A DNA stretch of 64,000 nucleotides from Heliobacterium mobile (GCF_009720735.1 NZ_WNKU01000018.1:1-64000), one strand, 5' to 3'. Counted from the first letter of the stretch, positions 34,501 to 43,601 are shown. A program made the numbers and translations. Notes: generated by a model not told the origin, from the letters alone.

Positions 34501-34803
34501 TTGACTTACAAACTAGAGTTTGACGGAAGAGATATTTACCTTAGGTTAAGAGGCCACATTACAGTGTTAAATTCAAGACGGTTAAGAGAAGAACTTTTAG
34601 ACTTTATTGATCATGGTCAATACTTTATCCACATTGATATGACCGAGGTCGATTTCATTGACGGCATTGCATTGGGGGCTTTGGTGTCCATTTTGAGGAG
34701 AACTAAAGAATATGGCGGGAATGTTTTTATAATAAAGCCTAGAAGTTTTATTCGGGAGATTTTCAATCTCACTCGGTTGAACGAAGTGTTTGAAATTCGA
34801 TAA
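34501..34803 (+). CDS. STAS-domain protein without the phospho-Ser
   Basis: The 100-residue STAS domain is of the anti-anti-sigma (SpoIIAA/RsbV) type. HIDMTEVDFIDGIALGALVSI corresponds to the usual YIDSSGLGxLV loop. The phosphorylated Ser is absent here (Gly-Ile-Ala instead), so a kinase could not switch it in the standard way. The UUG start is 6 bases after AAAGGTG. A terminator follows. It lies alone just before the first tRNA-Pro fragment. It could lock a host stress sigma pathway in one state. Confidence 0.75.
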   Translation: MTYKLEFDGRDIYLRLRGHITVLNSRRLREELLDFIDHGQYFIHIDMTEVDFIDGIALGALVSILRRTKEYGGNVFIIKPRSFIREIFNLTRLNEVFEIR

Positions 34804-34811
34804 GGGATATT

Positions 34812-34854
34812 GAGTAAGCGTTTGGCCCTCTAACTGCCTGACGCTTTTTCTTAT
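34812..34854 (+). terminator. Terminator after the STAS gene
   Basis: The stem AAGCGT / ACGCTT spans a CT-rich loop and is followed by TTTTCTT. Confidence 0.65.
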
Positions 34855-34956
34855 TCCGGTAGGGTAGGGGAATAAGGTTGCCCCATTATGCCGAATTCGA
34901 TTGGTGTGATACGTAGATTCCTCCACAGAATATCGAGGAAAATATAATATCAACAC

Positions 34957-35116
34957 AAAAAGGCCCAGGACTTCTCATCCTGAGCCTTAACTTTATCCAC
35001 TTCAAACCCCCGTAGGCGTCACGTCAGGCGTCAGAACCCCGTTGTAACCACTGCCTACCATCGCAAAACCCCAGCTAACTCATGGTCGGGGCGACAGGAT
35101 TCGAACCTGCGGCCTC
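34957..35116. other. Attachment-site module 1: terminator, arm repeats, tRNA-Pro 3' fragment
   Basis: Order: hairpin AAGGCCCAGGAC...TGAGCCTT (34957-34990); two arm-like repeats GTAGGCGTCA (35012-35021) and CAGGCGTCA (35025-35033); then a 34-base minus-oriented tRNA-Pro 3' end (35083-35116) comprising the T arm and the 3' acceptor strand. The fragment breaks off before the anticodon arm. No right-hand arm or integrase follows. The same module occurs at 35814, 50202, 50946 and 51958. Confidence 0.75.
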
Positions 35117-35185
35117 ATTACTGTTGTTTCATTACCGGTACATAACGGGGTGGGGAAGAGGCCCACACGACACCCACATCGCCCC

Positions 35186-35250
35186 ACCGTTCCCTCCAAC
35201 GCCAATATCTGCTATAACTGACCTACTGTTAATCCCACGCCAAACAGTGG
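35186..35250. repeat. att-linked repeat unit R, copy 2
   Basis: CAACGCCAATATCTGCTATA with flanks shared with 34263 and 50429. It is followed at 35268-35292 by an inverted repeat AAAGCCGGGCC..GGCCCGAC (terminator-like) that also follows copy 3. Confidence 0.6.
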
Positions 35251-35437
35251 CCCTTTACCGGCAAAACAAAAGCCGGGCCAATGGCCCGACGTTATCCTAG
35301 GCCCATATCATGTTGCTTCAAATATTGTTACAAATATTTTTCCTTTCGCAAAAAGTGAAAGAAGGAATTTTTGTCATTTTACTGAAATAAATTGAAATAC
35401 CCCCTAATTAATAAACGGAGAGGAGATGAAATTAAGT

Positions 35438-35608
35438 ATGGCTTTTTTTATTACCTCGGCATGCATCAATTGTGGAGTATGTGAAAACGAGTGCCCTGTT
35501 GAATGTATTTCATCGGGTAGAGACGTTTTTATCATTGATCCTGATAAGTGTATTGACTGTGGAGCTTGTTTTAATGTTTGTCCCGTAGATGCTCCCCAAC
35601 CACAATAA
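35438..35608 (+). CDS. Ferredoxin, 2 x [4Fe-4S]
   Basis: The 56-residue protein has two C-x2-C-x2-C-x3-C-P motifs (C-I-N-C-G-V-C...CP and C-I-D-C-G-A-C...CP), each binding one cubane cluster with crossed ligands. It is a low-potential electron carrier. ATG 35438 gives the usual MAFFIT start. ATG 35426 would add four residues and sits directly after the SD. The gene is the only one between attachment modules 1 and 2 and forms a one-gene cassette with its own terminator near 35640-35675. The partner enzyme is not evident. Confidence 0.92.
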   Translation: MAFFITSACINCGVCENECPVECISSGRDVFIIDPDKCIDCGACFNVCPVDAPQPQ

Positions 35609-35637
35609 AAGTTCCCATCAAATCACCTTGGAACATT

Positions 35638-35676
35638 GGACCGCTACAAACAGATGTTTATGGCGGTTCTTTTTTG
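35638..35676 (+). terminator. Terminator after the ferredoxin gene
   Basis: The stem ACCGC / GCGGT with a long A/T-rich loop is followed by TCTTTTTTG. Further right (35697-35720) a degenerate copy of the AAAGCCGGGCC inverted repeat is present. Confidence 0.65.
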
Positions 35677-35813
35677 TGTATCACGCACCCTCAGTCTCAA
35701 AGCCGGGCCATAGGCATGACGTCATCAACACCTCATATCTTCAAATCCCAGTGGCTTCACCTAATTCGTCAGTTCTCTCCATCGCTTATCATCGAAAAAT
35801 CTCTGTAACCACA

Positions 35814-36146
35814 TTAAAAAGGCCCAGGACTTCTCAGTCTAGGCCTTCACTTTATCATTTCAAACCCCCGTAGGCGTCACTTCAGGCGTCATATCCCAAC
35901 CGTATCAACCGCCTACCATCACAAAACCCCACCTAACTCATGGTCGGGGCGAGAGGATTCGAACCTGCGGCCTCTTGGTCCCGAACCAAGCACGCTACCA
36001 AAGGTTAGGGATTCATAGAGGCTTGTACACCTATTCTAATCCCGCTACCCTGCACCGTCAATGGTTTCTCCATTTAGACCTAAAAGCGTCATCATGGCAT
36101 CAAGTTGGCCATCGCGTCACCCGTAGGCGTCGGTTTGAGGCGTCAG
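35814..36146. other. Attachment-site module 2, two-armed, next to integrase 1
   Basis: Left part as in module 1: terminator 35814-35848, GGCGTCA repeats at 35871 and 35883. The tRNA-Pro fragment is longer (35941-36000): minus strand, from the D-arm edge through the anticodon arm (anticodon CGG on the tRNA strand) and T arm to CCGACCA. The 5' acceptor strand and D stem are missing, so it is not a functional tRNA. Right part: further GCGTCA repeats at about 36086, 36114, 36123 and 36138, abutting the integrase gene. Arms on both sides make this a complete P-O-P' type site. Confidence 0.78.
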
Positions 36147-36164
36147 CCGTATTTCGGGGTTTTT

Positions 36165-37385
36165 TCATGGTAAAACCGGCTTTTCTAGAGTTTCACAAGA
36201 ACTTTTTTTAGTCAAGAGAACTCCGTTCATTTGGGCTAGGGCTTTGGCCATTTCTTCAACACCGATGTGATCGAGGTAGATGTCGACCGTAGTCTGGATG
36301 GTCGTATGTCCCAAGACTTCCTGTACGACCTTCATGGATTTCGTGGCATCCAGAATAAAGAGCCCAGCCGTATGCCGTAAGCTGTGGAAGGTCGTCTTCG
36401 GCAGACCAGCCTTGTCCAACAGCTTCTCAAACATCCGGGTGAACGATGTGGGATCAAGTGGCCGTCCATCATTTGAACAGAACACTAAGTCATAATTAAG
36501 GTATTTTTCGCCCGCAATTTCTTTGTCCTGATCCACGCTAAGTTTGTGTTTATGTATGTCTATCATTAAATCAGCTGGTATCGGCAGGGGCCGTTTGCTC
36601 CGCTGGGTCTTTGGCGTTTGGAAGATAAGATGTGTTCTCTTTCCTTTATAATCAGGTTTCTGAATACGCTGCAAGGTCTGCCGGACGTACAGTATCCGCC
36701 GATCAAAATCAATATCTTGCCAGCGGAGGCCCAATAGTTCCCCTCGTCGTAATCCTAACCGTAACTCCAATAAAAAAGCAGCATACAATCTGTGGTCCTC
36801 AATGGACTTCAAGAACTGCCGGACTTCCTCCAACTTCAATGGACGGATGTCTGGCTTAACTTTTTTCGGTAGTTTCACAGCGTCCGCAGGGTTCTTCAGC
36901 AGCTTGCCTTCCTTGATGGCTTGTTCGAAGGCACCGGATATGACGTTATGGATATGACGGATAGTCCTGGGGGCTAGGGATCTACCGTTGTCAGCTCTGG
37001 GTTTCAGTTTAGCGTTGTACATCAGTTGGATATCAGAGGTCTGGATTTTCTGCAAGGCCAGCGATCCCAGCGTGGGGATGATGTGTACTCGGGCCATCGT
37101 CTCGTACTGTGCATACGTCGTAGGCTTCACGTTTGGCTCGATGCACTCAGCCAACCAGTAAGTCATCCATTCCTTGACGGTCATCCTCGTAGGCTCTACG
37201 AAATTACCGGTGATGATTTGTGCCTTCGCTGCTATCATCTTGTTGTAGGCTTCCTCATGGGACTTGCCGAGGTAGTTGTAGCGTTTTTTATTGCCGGTGG
37301 CGGGATCAGTGTGAAAGAAACGGGCTTCCCATCGGCCGTCTTTTCGTTGGTATACGTTGCCTTCGCCGTTGGTGCGTTTGGTCAT
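36165..37385 (-). CDS. int: Tyrosine integrase 1 (tRNA-Pro)
   Basis: This 406-residue phage integrase begins MTKRTNGEGNVY after AAGGTGG; a longer upstream frame is ignored. It has an N-terminal arm-binding domain (AP2-like, GNVYQRKDGRWEARFF), a SAM-like core-binding domain (about 75-165), and a catalytic domain. The catalytic residues are R in GLRRGELLGLRW, the Lys strand, HSLRHTAG (H-x2-R), GHTTIQTT and the Tyr in VDIYLDHIG. It is about 95% identical to integrase 2 at 52317. It lies 18 bases from its attachment module and points toward it. Confidence 0.96.
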   Translation of the reverse strand: MTKRTNGEGNVYQRKDGRWEARFFHTDPATGNKKRYNYLGKSHEEAYNKMIAAKAQIITGNFVEPTRMTVKEWMTYWLAECIEPNVKPTTYAQYETMARVHIIPTLGSLALQKIQTSDIQLMYNAKLKPRADNGRSLAPRTIRHIHNVISGAFEQAIKEGKLLKNPADAVKLPKKVKPDIRPLKLEEVRQFLKSIEDHRLYAAFLLELRLGLRRGELLGLRWQDIDFDRRILYVRQTLQRIQKPDYKGKRTHLIFQTPKTQRSKRPLPIPADLMIDIHKHKLSVDQDKEIAGEKYLNYDLVFCSNDGRPLDPTSFTRMFEKLLDKAGLPKTTFHSLRHTAGLFILDATKSMKVVQEVLGHTTIQTTVDIYLDHIGVEEMAKALAQMNGVLLTKKSSCETLEKPVLP

Positions 37386-37545
37386 GATAAGGTCCACCTT
37401 CCCGATGTTTAGTTGGGTCAGTGGACAGTGTTGATTGAAAAGGGGAGGGGAGTCAAGAAAAAAGGTATCTAGTTGGAAATAAAAATAAAGAAATAGAGGA
37501 AAAAGATCGAAGGCGTCGTATATCAAGAGTAAAAACAGACTTGAA

Positions 37546-38349
37546 GTGATTAATTTGAATTATTTGTTTTGGAATACCAAAAAAACCCCTGTTAACAGTG
37601 TATTGAGTAAAATTATAAGAAGACGCAAATGTGATATCATTGCTTTAGCGGAATATACAGATAATGTAACATCTTTGATTAATGACATAAGCGATGAGAA
37701 AACAAGATATTATCAGATACCGTCCATAGGTTGTGATAGAATAAAAGTCATTGCTAATATCAAGCCCGCCAGAATAAAATTTCTTAAGGATACTGATTAT
37801 TACACCATCTTACAATTTCCACATGAAACATTAAAATATCATATTGTTTCTTTTGTGCATTTTTCGAGTAAGATGTATCGGGAAAGAACAGATTTTTTAT
37901 TCTATTCACAACTATTAAAGAACGATATTGATCAGATTGAATTAGTAGTAAATAATAAAAATACAGTAATAGTTGGAGATTTTAATATGAATCCATTTGA
38001 GGACGCAATGGTTGCTGCATCTGCTTTCCACGCAGTTCCAACAAGAGATGTAGCAAATAGAAAATCAAGAAAAGTTTCTGGATTAAATCATTCAATGTTC
38101 TATAACCCTATGTGGAATCTATTTGGGGATAAAAACAACCCACCTGGAACGTATTATTACAGTAACTCAAATCAAGTTAACTATTTTTGGCATATATTTG
38201 ATCAAGTGCTAATACGCCCCTCTTTAATCAATAGATTACCGTTAGAGAGTATAGATATTATTAATTTTGTTGAAGAAGAGTCACTAGTTAACAAAAGAGG
38301 AATTCCTAATATAAGCGATCATTTGCCTTTGTTTTTTACAATAGTTTAG
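37546..38349 (+). CDS. Endonuclease/exonuclease/phosphatase-fold protein
   Basis: The 267-residue product has an EEP (DNase I-like) fold. The N-terminal strand LNYLFWNTKK holds the conserved Asn. EYTDN is in the place of the metal-binding Glu (about 36). VGDFNMNPFED gives the Asp/Asn pair (144-147). NISDHLPLFF carries the catalytic Asp-His (258-259). GTG start; UUG 37555 is possible. Very AT-rich compared with the integrase. It is the first gene inside the integrase 1 element and is followed after 13 bases by 38363, a frequent position for defence cargo. Substrate (DNA, RNA or phosphoinositide-like) unknown. Confidence 0.8.
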   Translation: MINLNYLFWNTKKTPVNSVLSKIIRRRKCDIIALAEYTDNVTSLINDISDEKTRYYQIPSIGCDRIKVIANIKPARIKFLKDTDYYTILQFPHETLKYHIVSFVHFSSKMYRERTDFLFYSQLLKNDIDQIELVVNNKNTVIVGDFNMNPFEDAMVAASAFHAVPTRDVANRKSRKVSGLNHSMFYNPMWNLFGDKNNPPGTYYYSNSNQVNYFWHIFDQVLIRPSLINRLPLESIDIINFVEEESLVNKRGIPNISDHLPLFFTIV

Positions 38350-38362
38350 GAGTGTGACCTGA

Positions 38363-38794
38363 ATGAATTTAAGAAATCTATGGCCAGAACAATTTACTTT
38401 TGAAAAAATTACGACACCAAAAGAGACATTGGAGCAACAAGCGTCCTTTTTACCTAAATTAACTGGAGATTTAGTACATGCAGAAGTTGAAGAGGTGGGT
38501 AAATATCTCGCTAACGCGAAAAGTATTACCGATCCGTTCAAATACGAATTTTTAATTAAGGGAAAATTTATTGAAGATTATTCATTTCGGGTTTTTATTA
38601 TTACTCATGACGTCTTAATTTATCCAATTAAAATTCTGCTCGATAGTGGCATATATGAAGAACTTAATGGAACTGATACTTCGGTATGGATTAAAGTAAA
38701 CGACGAAGAAGAGTTTTTCAATATTTTGGAAAGAACGTTACGAAGCAATAGAATTAGAAGAGTCATTTCATCAATTATGAGTTTATCTAAGTAA
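38363..38794 (+). CDS. Hypothetical partner of the EEP gene
   Basis: This 143-residue soluble alpha/beta protein has no Cys cluster. Start ATG 38363 after AGGAGTG. Features: WPEQFTFEKITTPKETLEQQASFL at the start and a C-terminal NRIRRVISSIMSL helix. Similar stand-alone proteins occur beside toxins or nucleases, which suggests an immunity or regulator role for the EEP protein upstream. This is inference from adjacency and shared AT-richness. Confidence 0.6.
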   Translation: MNLRNLWPEQFTFEKITTPKETLEQQASFLPKLTGDLVHAEVEEVGKYLANAKSITDPFKYEFLIKGKFIEDYSFRVFIITHDVLIYPIKILLDSGIYEELNGTDTSVWIKVNDEEEFFNILERTLRSNRIRRVISSIMSLSK

Positions 38795-38845
38795 TAATAC
38801 GGCCGCATAGCTCGGTTAAGCTATTTTTAGTATTAAATTATTTCT

Positions 38846-38996
38846 TAAGAATCCCATCCCCCACCACAACCGTTATAACGCCCCACGTCCAATTCGACCC
38901 CCATTCTGGTATGAATGGTATAGATGTCCGTTTTCAAAGGTACACAGGGCATTCTGTGGGGTCGGATCTGAATGGTGGAGGAAATTATTAGGTGAG
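38846..38996. repeat. MITE-like repeat, copy 1
   Basis: Non-coding element of the family described at 39640. It has the inner CCCACCAC...CGTTATAACGCCCC block and the GGCATTCTGTGGGG block, and ends TATTAGGTGA. The left terminal repeat is eroded. A terminator-like stem (GGCCAGTGGGGAGGGGCGG) follows at 39075-39118. Confidence 0.7.
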
Positions 38997-39122
38997 ATAG
39001 CGGTAGTCAGTGTTTTATATCGCTCGATTGCCGGTCACTATATTAGTAAACCGCCCGTCCTCGGAGCCTTACCGATAAGCCCGTTATTGGGAGGCCAGTG
39101 GGGAGGGGCGGTTTTTATCGTA

Positions 39123-39530
39123 CTAAGACTTTTCAAGACTGAGTTGCCATGAGACACCATATTTATCTTGAATCCAACCGTACTTTTCGCTAAATGGGTA
39201 AGCAGCTAACGGCATTAAAACTGTGCCACCGTCAGAAAGCTTTTCATAATAATGAATAACTTCCTCCTCACTATCGCATGTGACGTATAACGATATTGCT
39301 GGAGTAAACGTAAATTCATGATTAATGCTGCTGTCTATGGCCATAAATACTTGGCCTTTTAATGAAAAGGAAGCGAGCACCACAGATCCCTCTGTACCGG
39401 CATCGTTAGATCCGTAACGAGTAATACTTAGAATTTCCGATTGGTCGAATAGAGAGCAGTAAAAGTTCATAGCTTCTTCAGCGTTACCGGAGAACATTAA
39501 GAATGTCGTAATTTTTTGATGCTGTTTCAC
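39123..39530 (-). CDS. VOC-superfamily (PhnB-like) protein
   Basis: The 135-residue protein is of the glyoxalase/PhnB type: TTFLMFSGNAEEAMNFYCSLF at the start, VFMAIDSS in the middle, and PFSEKYGWIQDKYGVSWQL at the end. PhnB-like members are single beta-alpha-beta-beta-beta units that dimerise. Metal-site residues are incompletely conserved, and function is unknown. GTG start with AAGGAG 7-9 bases upstream. It is likely a chromosomal-type gene captured in the element. Confidence 0.82.
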   Translation of the reverse strand: MKQHQKITTFLMFSGNAEEAMNFYCSLFDQSEILSITRYGSNDAGTEGSVVLASFSLKGQVFMAIDSSINHEFTFTPAISLYVTCDSEEEVIHYYEKLSDGGTVLMPLAAYPFSEKYGWIQDKYGVSWQLSLEKS

Positions 39531-39639
39531 TTAGTCAGCTCCTTATCGCAAATCAGAGAAGTGATTCCGGTAGTTTTCCTGGGTGGGAGCAGAGGGTACA
39601 CCGATAATATGCCCTATTTACAAAACTGAACTCGAATAA

Positions 39640-39795
39640 TCACCTAAAATCCCCCATCTCCCACCACGACCGCTGTAACGCCCCACGTTTAATTCAACCC
39701 CCATACTGGCATGAATGGTATAGCCACTCTTTTTCGAAGCCACACAGGGCATTCTGTGGGGTCGGGTTTGAAGGGTGGAGGAAATAATTAGGTGA
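39640..39795. repeat. MITE-like repeat, copy 2 (156 bp, best-preserved)
   Basis: Full copy. Left end TCACCTAAAATCCCCCATCT and right end ...TAATTAGGTGA are imperfect terminal inverted repeats. Inside lie CGCCCCACG and GGCATTCTGTGGGGTCGG, partly self-complementary. Other full copies: 55536, 57944 and 58575; copy 38846 is nearly full. No ORF. Length is constant at 156-157 bp in the intact copies. Confidence 0.75.
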
Positions 39796-39839
39796 AAACT
39801 CACAGTCCGGTAAGTTATCGGGCTGTTTTTCTTTTGATG

Positions 39840-40130
39840 CAGGACTAGAATGACTGTAAGTTAAACTGACAGTCATTCTGGCTTGATAGACGATAACCTC
39901 GTCAATAAGGTGGATTACTCGAAAACACTAAAGAATGACTCTAAATTGAACTTAGGGTCATTCAACTCTCATCAAATTTAATCATGGTAAAAGCTTTGTC
40001 AGTTGAACTGACGATCATAGGTCTACGGCTATGATAATGAAGGATGTTCGATAATAAGGACTCCCTTTTAGTTCGAAAAAATTGATCACATAGATGCACG
40101 ACCTAAAATCAATTTAGATCGTCAGATTAG
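39840..40130. promoter_or_regulatory. Cluster of hairpins upstream of the primase-helicase 3' end
   Basis: Several inverted repeats within 290 bases: AGAATGACTGT / ACAGTCATTCT near 39848-39880; GAATGAC...GTCATTC near 39932-39962; GTCAGTTGAACTGAC near 39998; ATCATAG / CTATGAT near 40013-40034; CTAAA / TTTAG near 40104. The loops are often TTGAAC or TTAAAC. A similar cluster lies at 45562-45737. They could be a replication origin, regulator sites or structured RNA. The rest of this gap (40131-40589) shows no gene. Confidence 0.45.
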
Positions 40131-40589
40131 CCAGTCATCAATAGGGTATATACACTGAAAATACCCTCTTCGGTAATTGCATTATTTTTGCATTCACGAA
40201 TTTCGGGAGCACAAAGTAATGCCTTCTATAGATGATTTGTGGGTGAACTTTTTTCCTTCGCAAAAAGATAGCCATCGCAAATACCTTTACCCATCTCAAC
40301 TCGCAAACCTTCTATAACAATATCGGTTTTTCCTATGCTGTTTACTCTCGACATAAGTTCATCTTTAGGCCGACTTTGAACCTCGGTTTAACTGAGTTTC
40401 AAACACTGTGTTATACCATCTGCGAATTGCGTGTAGTTCATTGACTCCTTAAGGCTATCCGGAATTTTCGGGTACCCTCACAGAGTATAGATAGCGTCAA
40501 TTCAACTGACTTCATCGGAACAATCAACAACATTACATTTTGTAAGGTCGAGACTTAATAAAAAGGTGTCTGGAGCAGAGTATTTACAG

Positions 40590-43500
40590 CTAACTCCGCT
40601 CCACATAACGATGAGAAATTTTTAATCCCTTTTGCTCAAAAGCTTTCTGAACATCTTCTCTCGATAGGTTCCATGCCAAAGCCCGTTCCTTAATACCCGC
40701 AAGTTTAGCCAATTCTTTCTTCGGTAGCTTATCATCGGCTCGTTGTTGTAACGCTTCAACAGCAATATCCGCTAGTTTGTACGTTGCAGCATCAGATTTT
40801 TTCTGTTTGAACTCTTCAAACGCCACGGTTTCTAGTAGGCAACCCTTCAGTTTTTTCTGTTGGATGAACTGGGCCAAATATGGGTTCTTGTCAAATAGCC
40901 ACATTTCAACCTTCTGAGAACTGTTCGGATCTCGGTCAATCCGTAGCGATCCCTGAACCATGTTTTCTGCCGTTTTTAGCAACCGGACAGCTTCCATACT
41001 TGCTGATGTATAGTAAACTCGATTTCTGTAGCGGAATGTCCCGTAGGTTCCGAAGTAACCTAATTCATCCATACTTCGTCCAAGAATGCTCTGTTCCACT
41101 AACGCATGATTCGCTTCAATCAACGCTGGAGGATATTCGATTCGGCTGGTAAAGACCACACAAGTGTAGTCTTGATATTCATTGGTGCCAATTAAATTTC
41201 CGTCATAGGCGACAGTCACTTTTTCCTCAGAGATTTCGTTCGCAAAGAGCCGAGATAGGGAAGTGGCGTTGTTCTTCAAGGTGACGACAAGGGTCCGCTT
41301 GTGCCTAGGAAGGATATCCCGCCGAACCACATCAACCACATTCTGGTTAATTTCAGCAACGATATCTTGGGGCTGTGAAAGCTTTGTTTTACTGATAGAT
41401 ATCTTGGCTTGGTAGATGGTCCAGTTTTTGTATGAACGGATATCGGCACAGTCATAGCGTTGAAATCTTCTTGGGTCAGCGTAATCAGCAGAAATATCTG
41501 ATGTACCGTCGAGGATGAACACGTTCATTGAATCGCTGGCTATTGGTCTCCAACGGGCGAAACTAATCTGCCAATTCTTTGATTCATCTTTTATGCCGTG
41601 ATGCGTGGTGATTACTGCAAATCGATTCATGAACAAATGTTCGATATCGTAAAAAAGCTTGAACTCGTCCATGCCTATGTGCTTTCGCAGAAAAGATCGC
41701 AGTCCGGGCATAGACTTCTTCAATTGTTTCATCGATTCCTCATCCAAAGAAACATTAACCAAGTTCGAATCAGATATCTGCCATTGGGCGATTAGGTTAA
41801 TTGCTTTGGCGATCTCATTGATATCCTTAACCTTACGATAATACTTTTTCCCATCGTCATTCAGTTCACTTACAACATCCTGAACTTTTTTCACCAGAAG
41901 CTTCATTGAATTAGAATCAAGAATCGTGCTGCGAATTAGTTCGGGCTTTTCGTCAATAATCATAACTCGCCGCCGGTGACGTTTGCCGAGATAATCCTCC
42001 CACTGACCATATTGGCTAACAAAATACCCGTCCCGTTCGTTGTCCATCATTAGCCGTTCATGCGTCATGATGACAATGGGGTATCTTTTCTGTAACCCAT
42101 ACTGCTTAATCAACGGACAATTTCTTTGTTTATCGCAGTTAGCACCATAGCACATACCGAAAGTGTACTCTTTATGGCCCTGTGAACATAATTTCGGGTT
42201 CCAAGATTCCATGATGAAGGCTTTCTGCTCTATAACTTCATCTAACAGAAGTAATTTATCTTTCTCATGCCCGTCGATATCCGCCACGCCGTTAAGATAA
42301 CTGGCTAAATCATGCATATCATTCTTGGTTCGGCAGACAAAAATTGCTCCAAAAGAATGGTCTAGAGCTGAGGCCGTTCTGCCAAACTGCTTCATCAATG
42401 TTGTCTTGCTAAATCCAGGTTGACCTGCGATGGCCGTAATTTTACCCAGTGGTTCCGGATGGCCAAACAGCCTGGCCAAGTTTTCAACATCCCTGGCATG
42501 ACTGAGTTGCACCACTTTATTTCGTTTTGACATGGTGCGGATAGTATTTTTAGCAGATAGCCGTGCGATTTCCTGTGCCAATGGATCAGATATTTCCGGA
42601 AGATCACCGATATTGATCACTGGAATGTCCGTCATCACATGGGCGTAGTCCCATACGTCTTCCACGTACTCTTCAAAGGACTGGCCGACAGATTGAATGA
42701 CCTCGGCTTCATCTCCATACCGATATAAGCCGTTTATTTTTGCGAAGTCGACGGCATCATCGAAGTCACCACTGTATTCCAACGCATCTAAGATATTCCG
42801 GTTCCCGCAAACATGACAGTAATAATTCCCGCTATCCCAAAAGAACACAGTGGAAGCATTACGATCTTTGTGGTCGGGGTAGATGCATCGGCAAGATGTC
42901 TTATTGTCATAGTCCTTTGCCTTATCTAACTCACTCACTACCATATCCCGAAACTCGGCGTATTCGGACTGGTCACAATCAAACTGGCGGGTAACTTTCA
43001 CTGGACTATAAACATCAGGCGTGGCCGCAACAATATCTTCCTGTCGATAAACCTTTCCACTATAATGGATAACTTCGCAGGTGTGACCGTTAGGCTTGCA
43101 GTTGTTGAAACCCGGCAACCTCATCTTTTGGGCAGAATTCACTAGCGATGGGTCACTGTTGAAGCTTTTTATAAGCCTTTCCTGGATATGGCGAAACATA
43201 CTCACCTTGGCATCTTGAACAAACCAATAGGCGTGATAGGACTTTCCGCCACTGTAGACCAACAGACTTGGATCCAATGGAAAATTGTCGATAAGTTTCC
43301 GCTGCTCATCGAGAGAGACGTCATCCATTTCCATAAAGTGTGCACGAATACCGGTAATTTCGCTGTCCTTCGTACCGCCAGTGTTGACCACGAAATAAAC
43401 GCCAAAGCCTCTGCGGTTGTAATCCTCCAGTTGGGTCATGGCTTCAGCGATAGCGGTAGGTGAATATTCAAACGGAATATCCCGTACAGCATCACCACCG

Positions 43501-43601
43501 TTTTCTTGGCGGACGAAGGCATGGACGATCTCGCCGGGGTCGTGGAATAACTTTAAGAAATCAACGGTATTCAATGATTGCTGTGTTTTCTGTTCGTTCA
43601 A
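40590..43601 (-). CDS. Primase-helicase of the integrative element (RepB-like AEP primase + ATPase)
   Basis: The product is a 1003-residue replication protein. UUG 43601 is chosen because GGAGGG lies 6 bases upstream. Residues about 60-190 form a RepB-like archaeo-eukaryotic primase domain (VYFVVNTGG, HFMEMDD, LLVYSGGKSYHAYW). A CHC2-like zinc finger follows (CRCIYPDHKDRNAS...YYCHVCG, about 235-265). The helicase core has Walker A GQPGFSKTT (about 395) and Walker B-like MIIDEKPE (about 545). The C-terminus (about 955-1003) has an HTH-like ERALAWNLSREDV. This layout belongs to plasmids, phage satellites and ICEs, so the element could replicate on its own. Confidence 0.82.
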   Translation of the reverse strand: MNEQKTQQSLNTVDFLKLFHDPGEIVHAFVRQENGGDAVRDIPFEYSPTAIAEAMTQLEDYNRRGFGVYFVVNTGGTKDSEITGIRAHFMEMDDVSLDEQRKLIDNFPLDPSLLVYSGGKSYHAYWFVQDAKVSMFRHIQERLIKSFNSDPSLVNSAQKMRLPGFNNCKPNGHTCEVIHYSGKVYRQEDIVAATPDVYSPVKVTRQFDCDQSEYAEFRDMVVSELDKAKDYDNKTSCRCIYPDHKDRNASTVFFWDSGNYYCHVCGNRNILDALEYSGDFDDAVDFAKINGLYRYGDEAEVIQSVGQSFEEYVEDVWDYAHVMTDIPVINIGDLPEISDPLAQEIARLSAKNTIRTMSKRNKVVQLSHARDVENLARLFGHPEPLGKITAIAGQPGFSKTTLMKQFGRTASALDHSFGAIFVCRTKNDMHDLASYLNGVADIDGHEKDKLLLLDEVIEQKAFIMESWNPKLCSQGHKEYTFGMCYGANCDKQRNCPLIKQYGLQKRYPIVIMTHERLMMDNERDGYFVSQYGQWEDYLGKRHRRRVMIIDEKPELIRSTILDSNSMKLLVKKVQDVVSELNDDGKKYYRKVKDINEIAKAINLIAQWQISDSNLVNVSLDEESMKQLKKSMPGLRSFLRKHIGMDEFKLFYDIEHLFMNRFAVITTHHGIKDESKNWQISFARWRPIASDSMNVFILDGTSDISADYADPRRFQRYDCADIRSYKNWTIYQAKISISKTKLSQPQDIVAEINQNVVDVVRRDILPRHKRTLVVTLKNNATSLSRLFANEISEEKVTVAYDGNLIGTNEYQDYTCVVFTSRIEYPPALIEANHALVEQSILGRSMDELGYFGTYGTFRYRNRVYYTSASMEAVRLLKTAENMVQGSLRIDRDPNSSQKVEMWLFDKNPYLAQFIQQKKLKGCLLETVAFEEFKQKKSDAATYKLADIAVEALQQRADDKLPKKELAKLAGIKERALAWNLSREDVQKAFEQKGLKISHRYVERS

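Noticed and set aside
35082-35300. Open frame beginning VGATGFEPAAS over tRNA-Pro fragment 1
   Set aside because: This is the well-known false protein produced by translating the T arm of a tRNA gene; the same occurs at 50326-50565.
35941-36000. A complete tRNA-Pro gene
   Set aside because: The anticodon arm, T arm and 3' acceptor strand are present, but the 5' acceptor strand and D stem are missing. It is an att fragment, as is 52094-52153.
36280-37412. Plus-strand frames opposite integrase 1 (and the same opposite integrase 2)
   Set aside because: They are shadows of the integrase genes and recur in both copies only because the integrases are near-identical.
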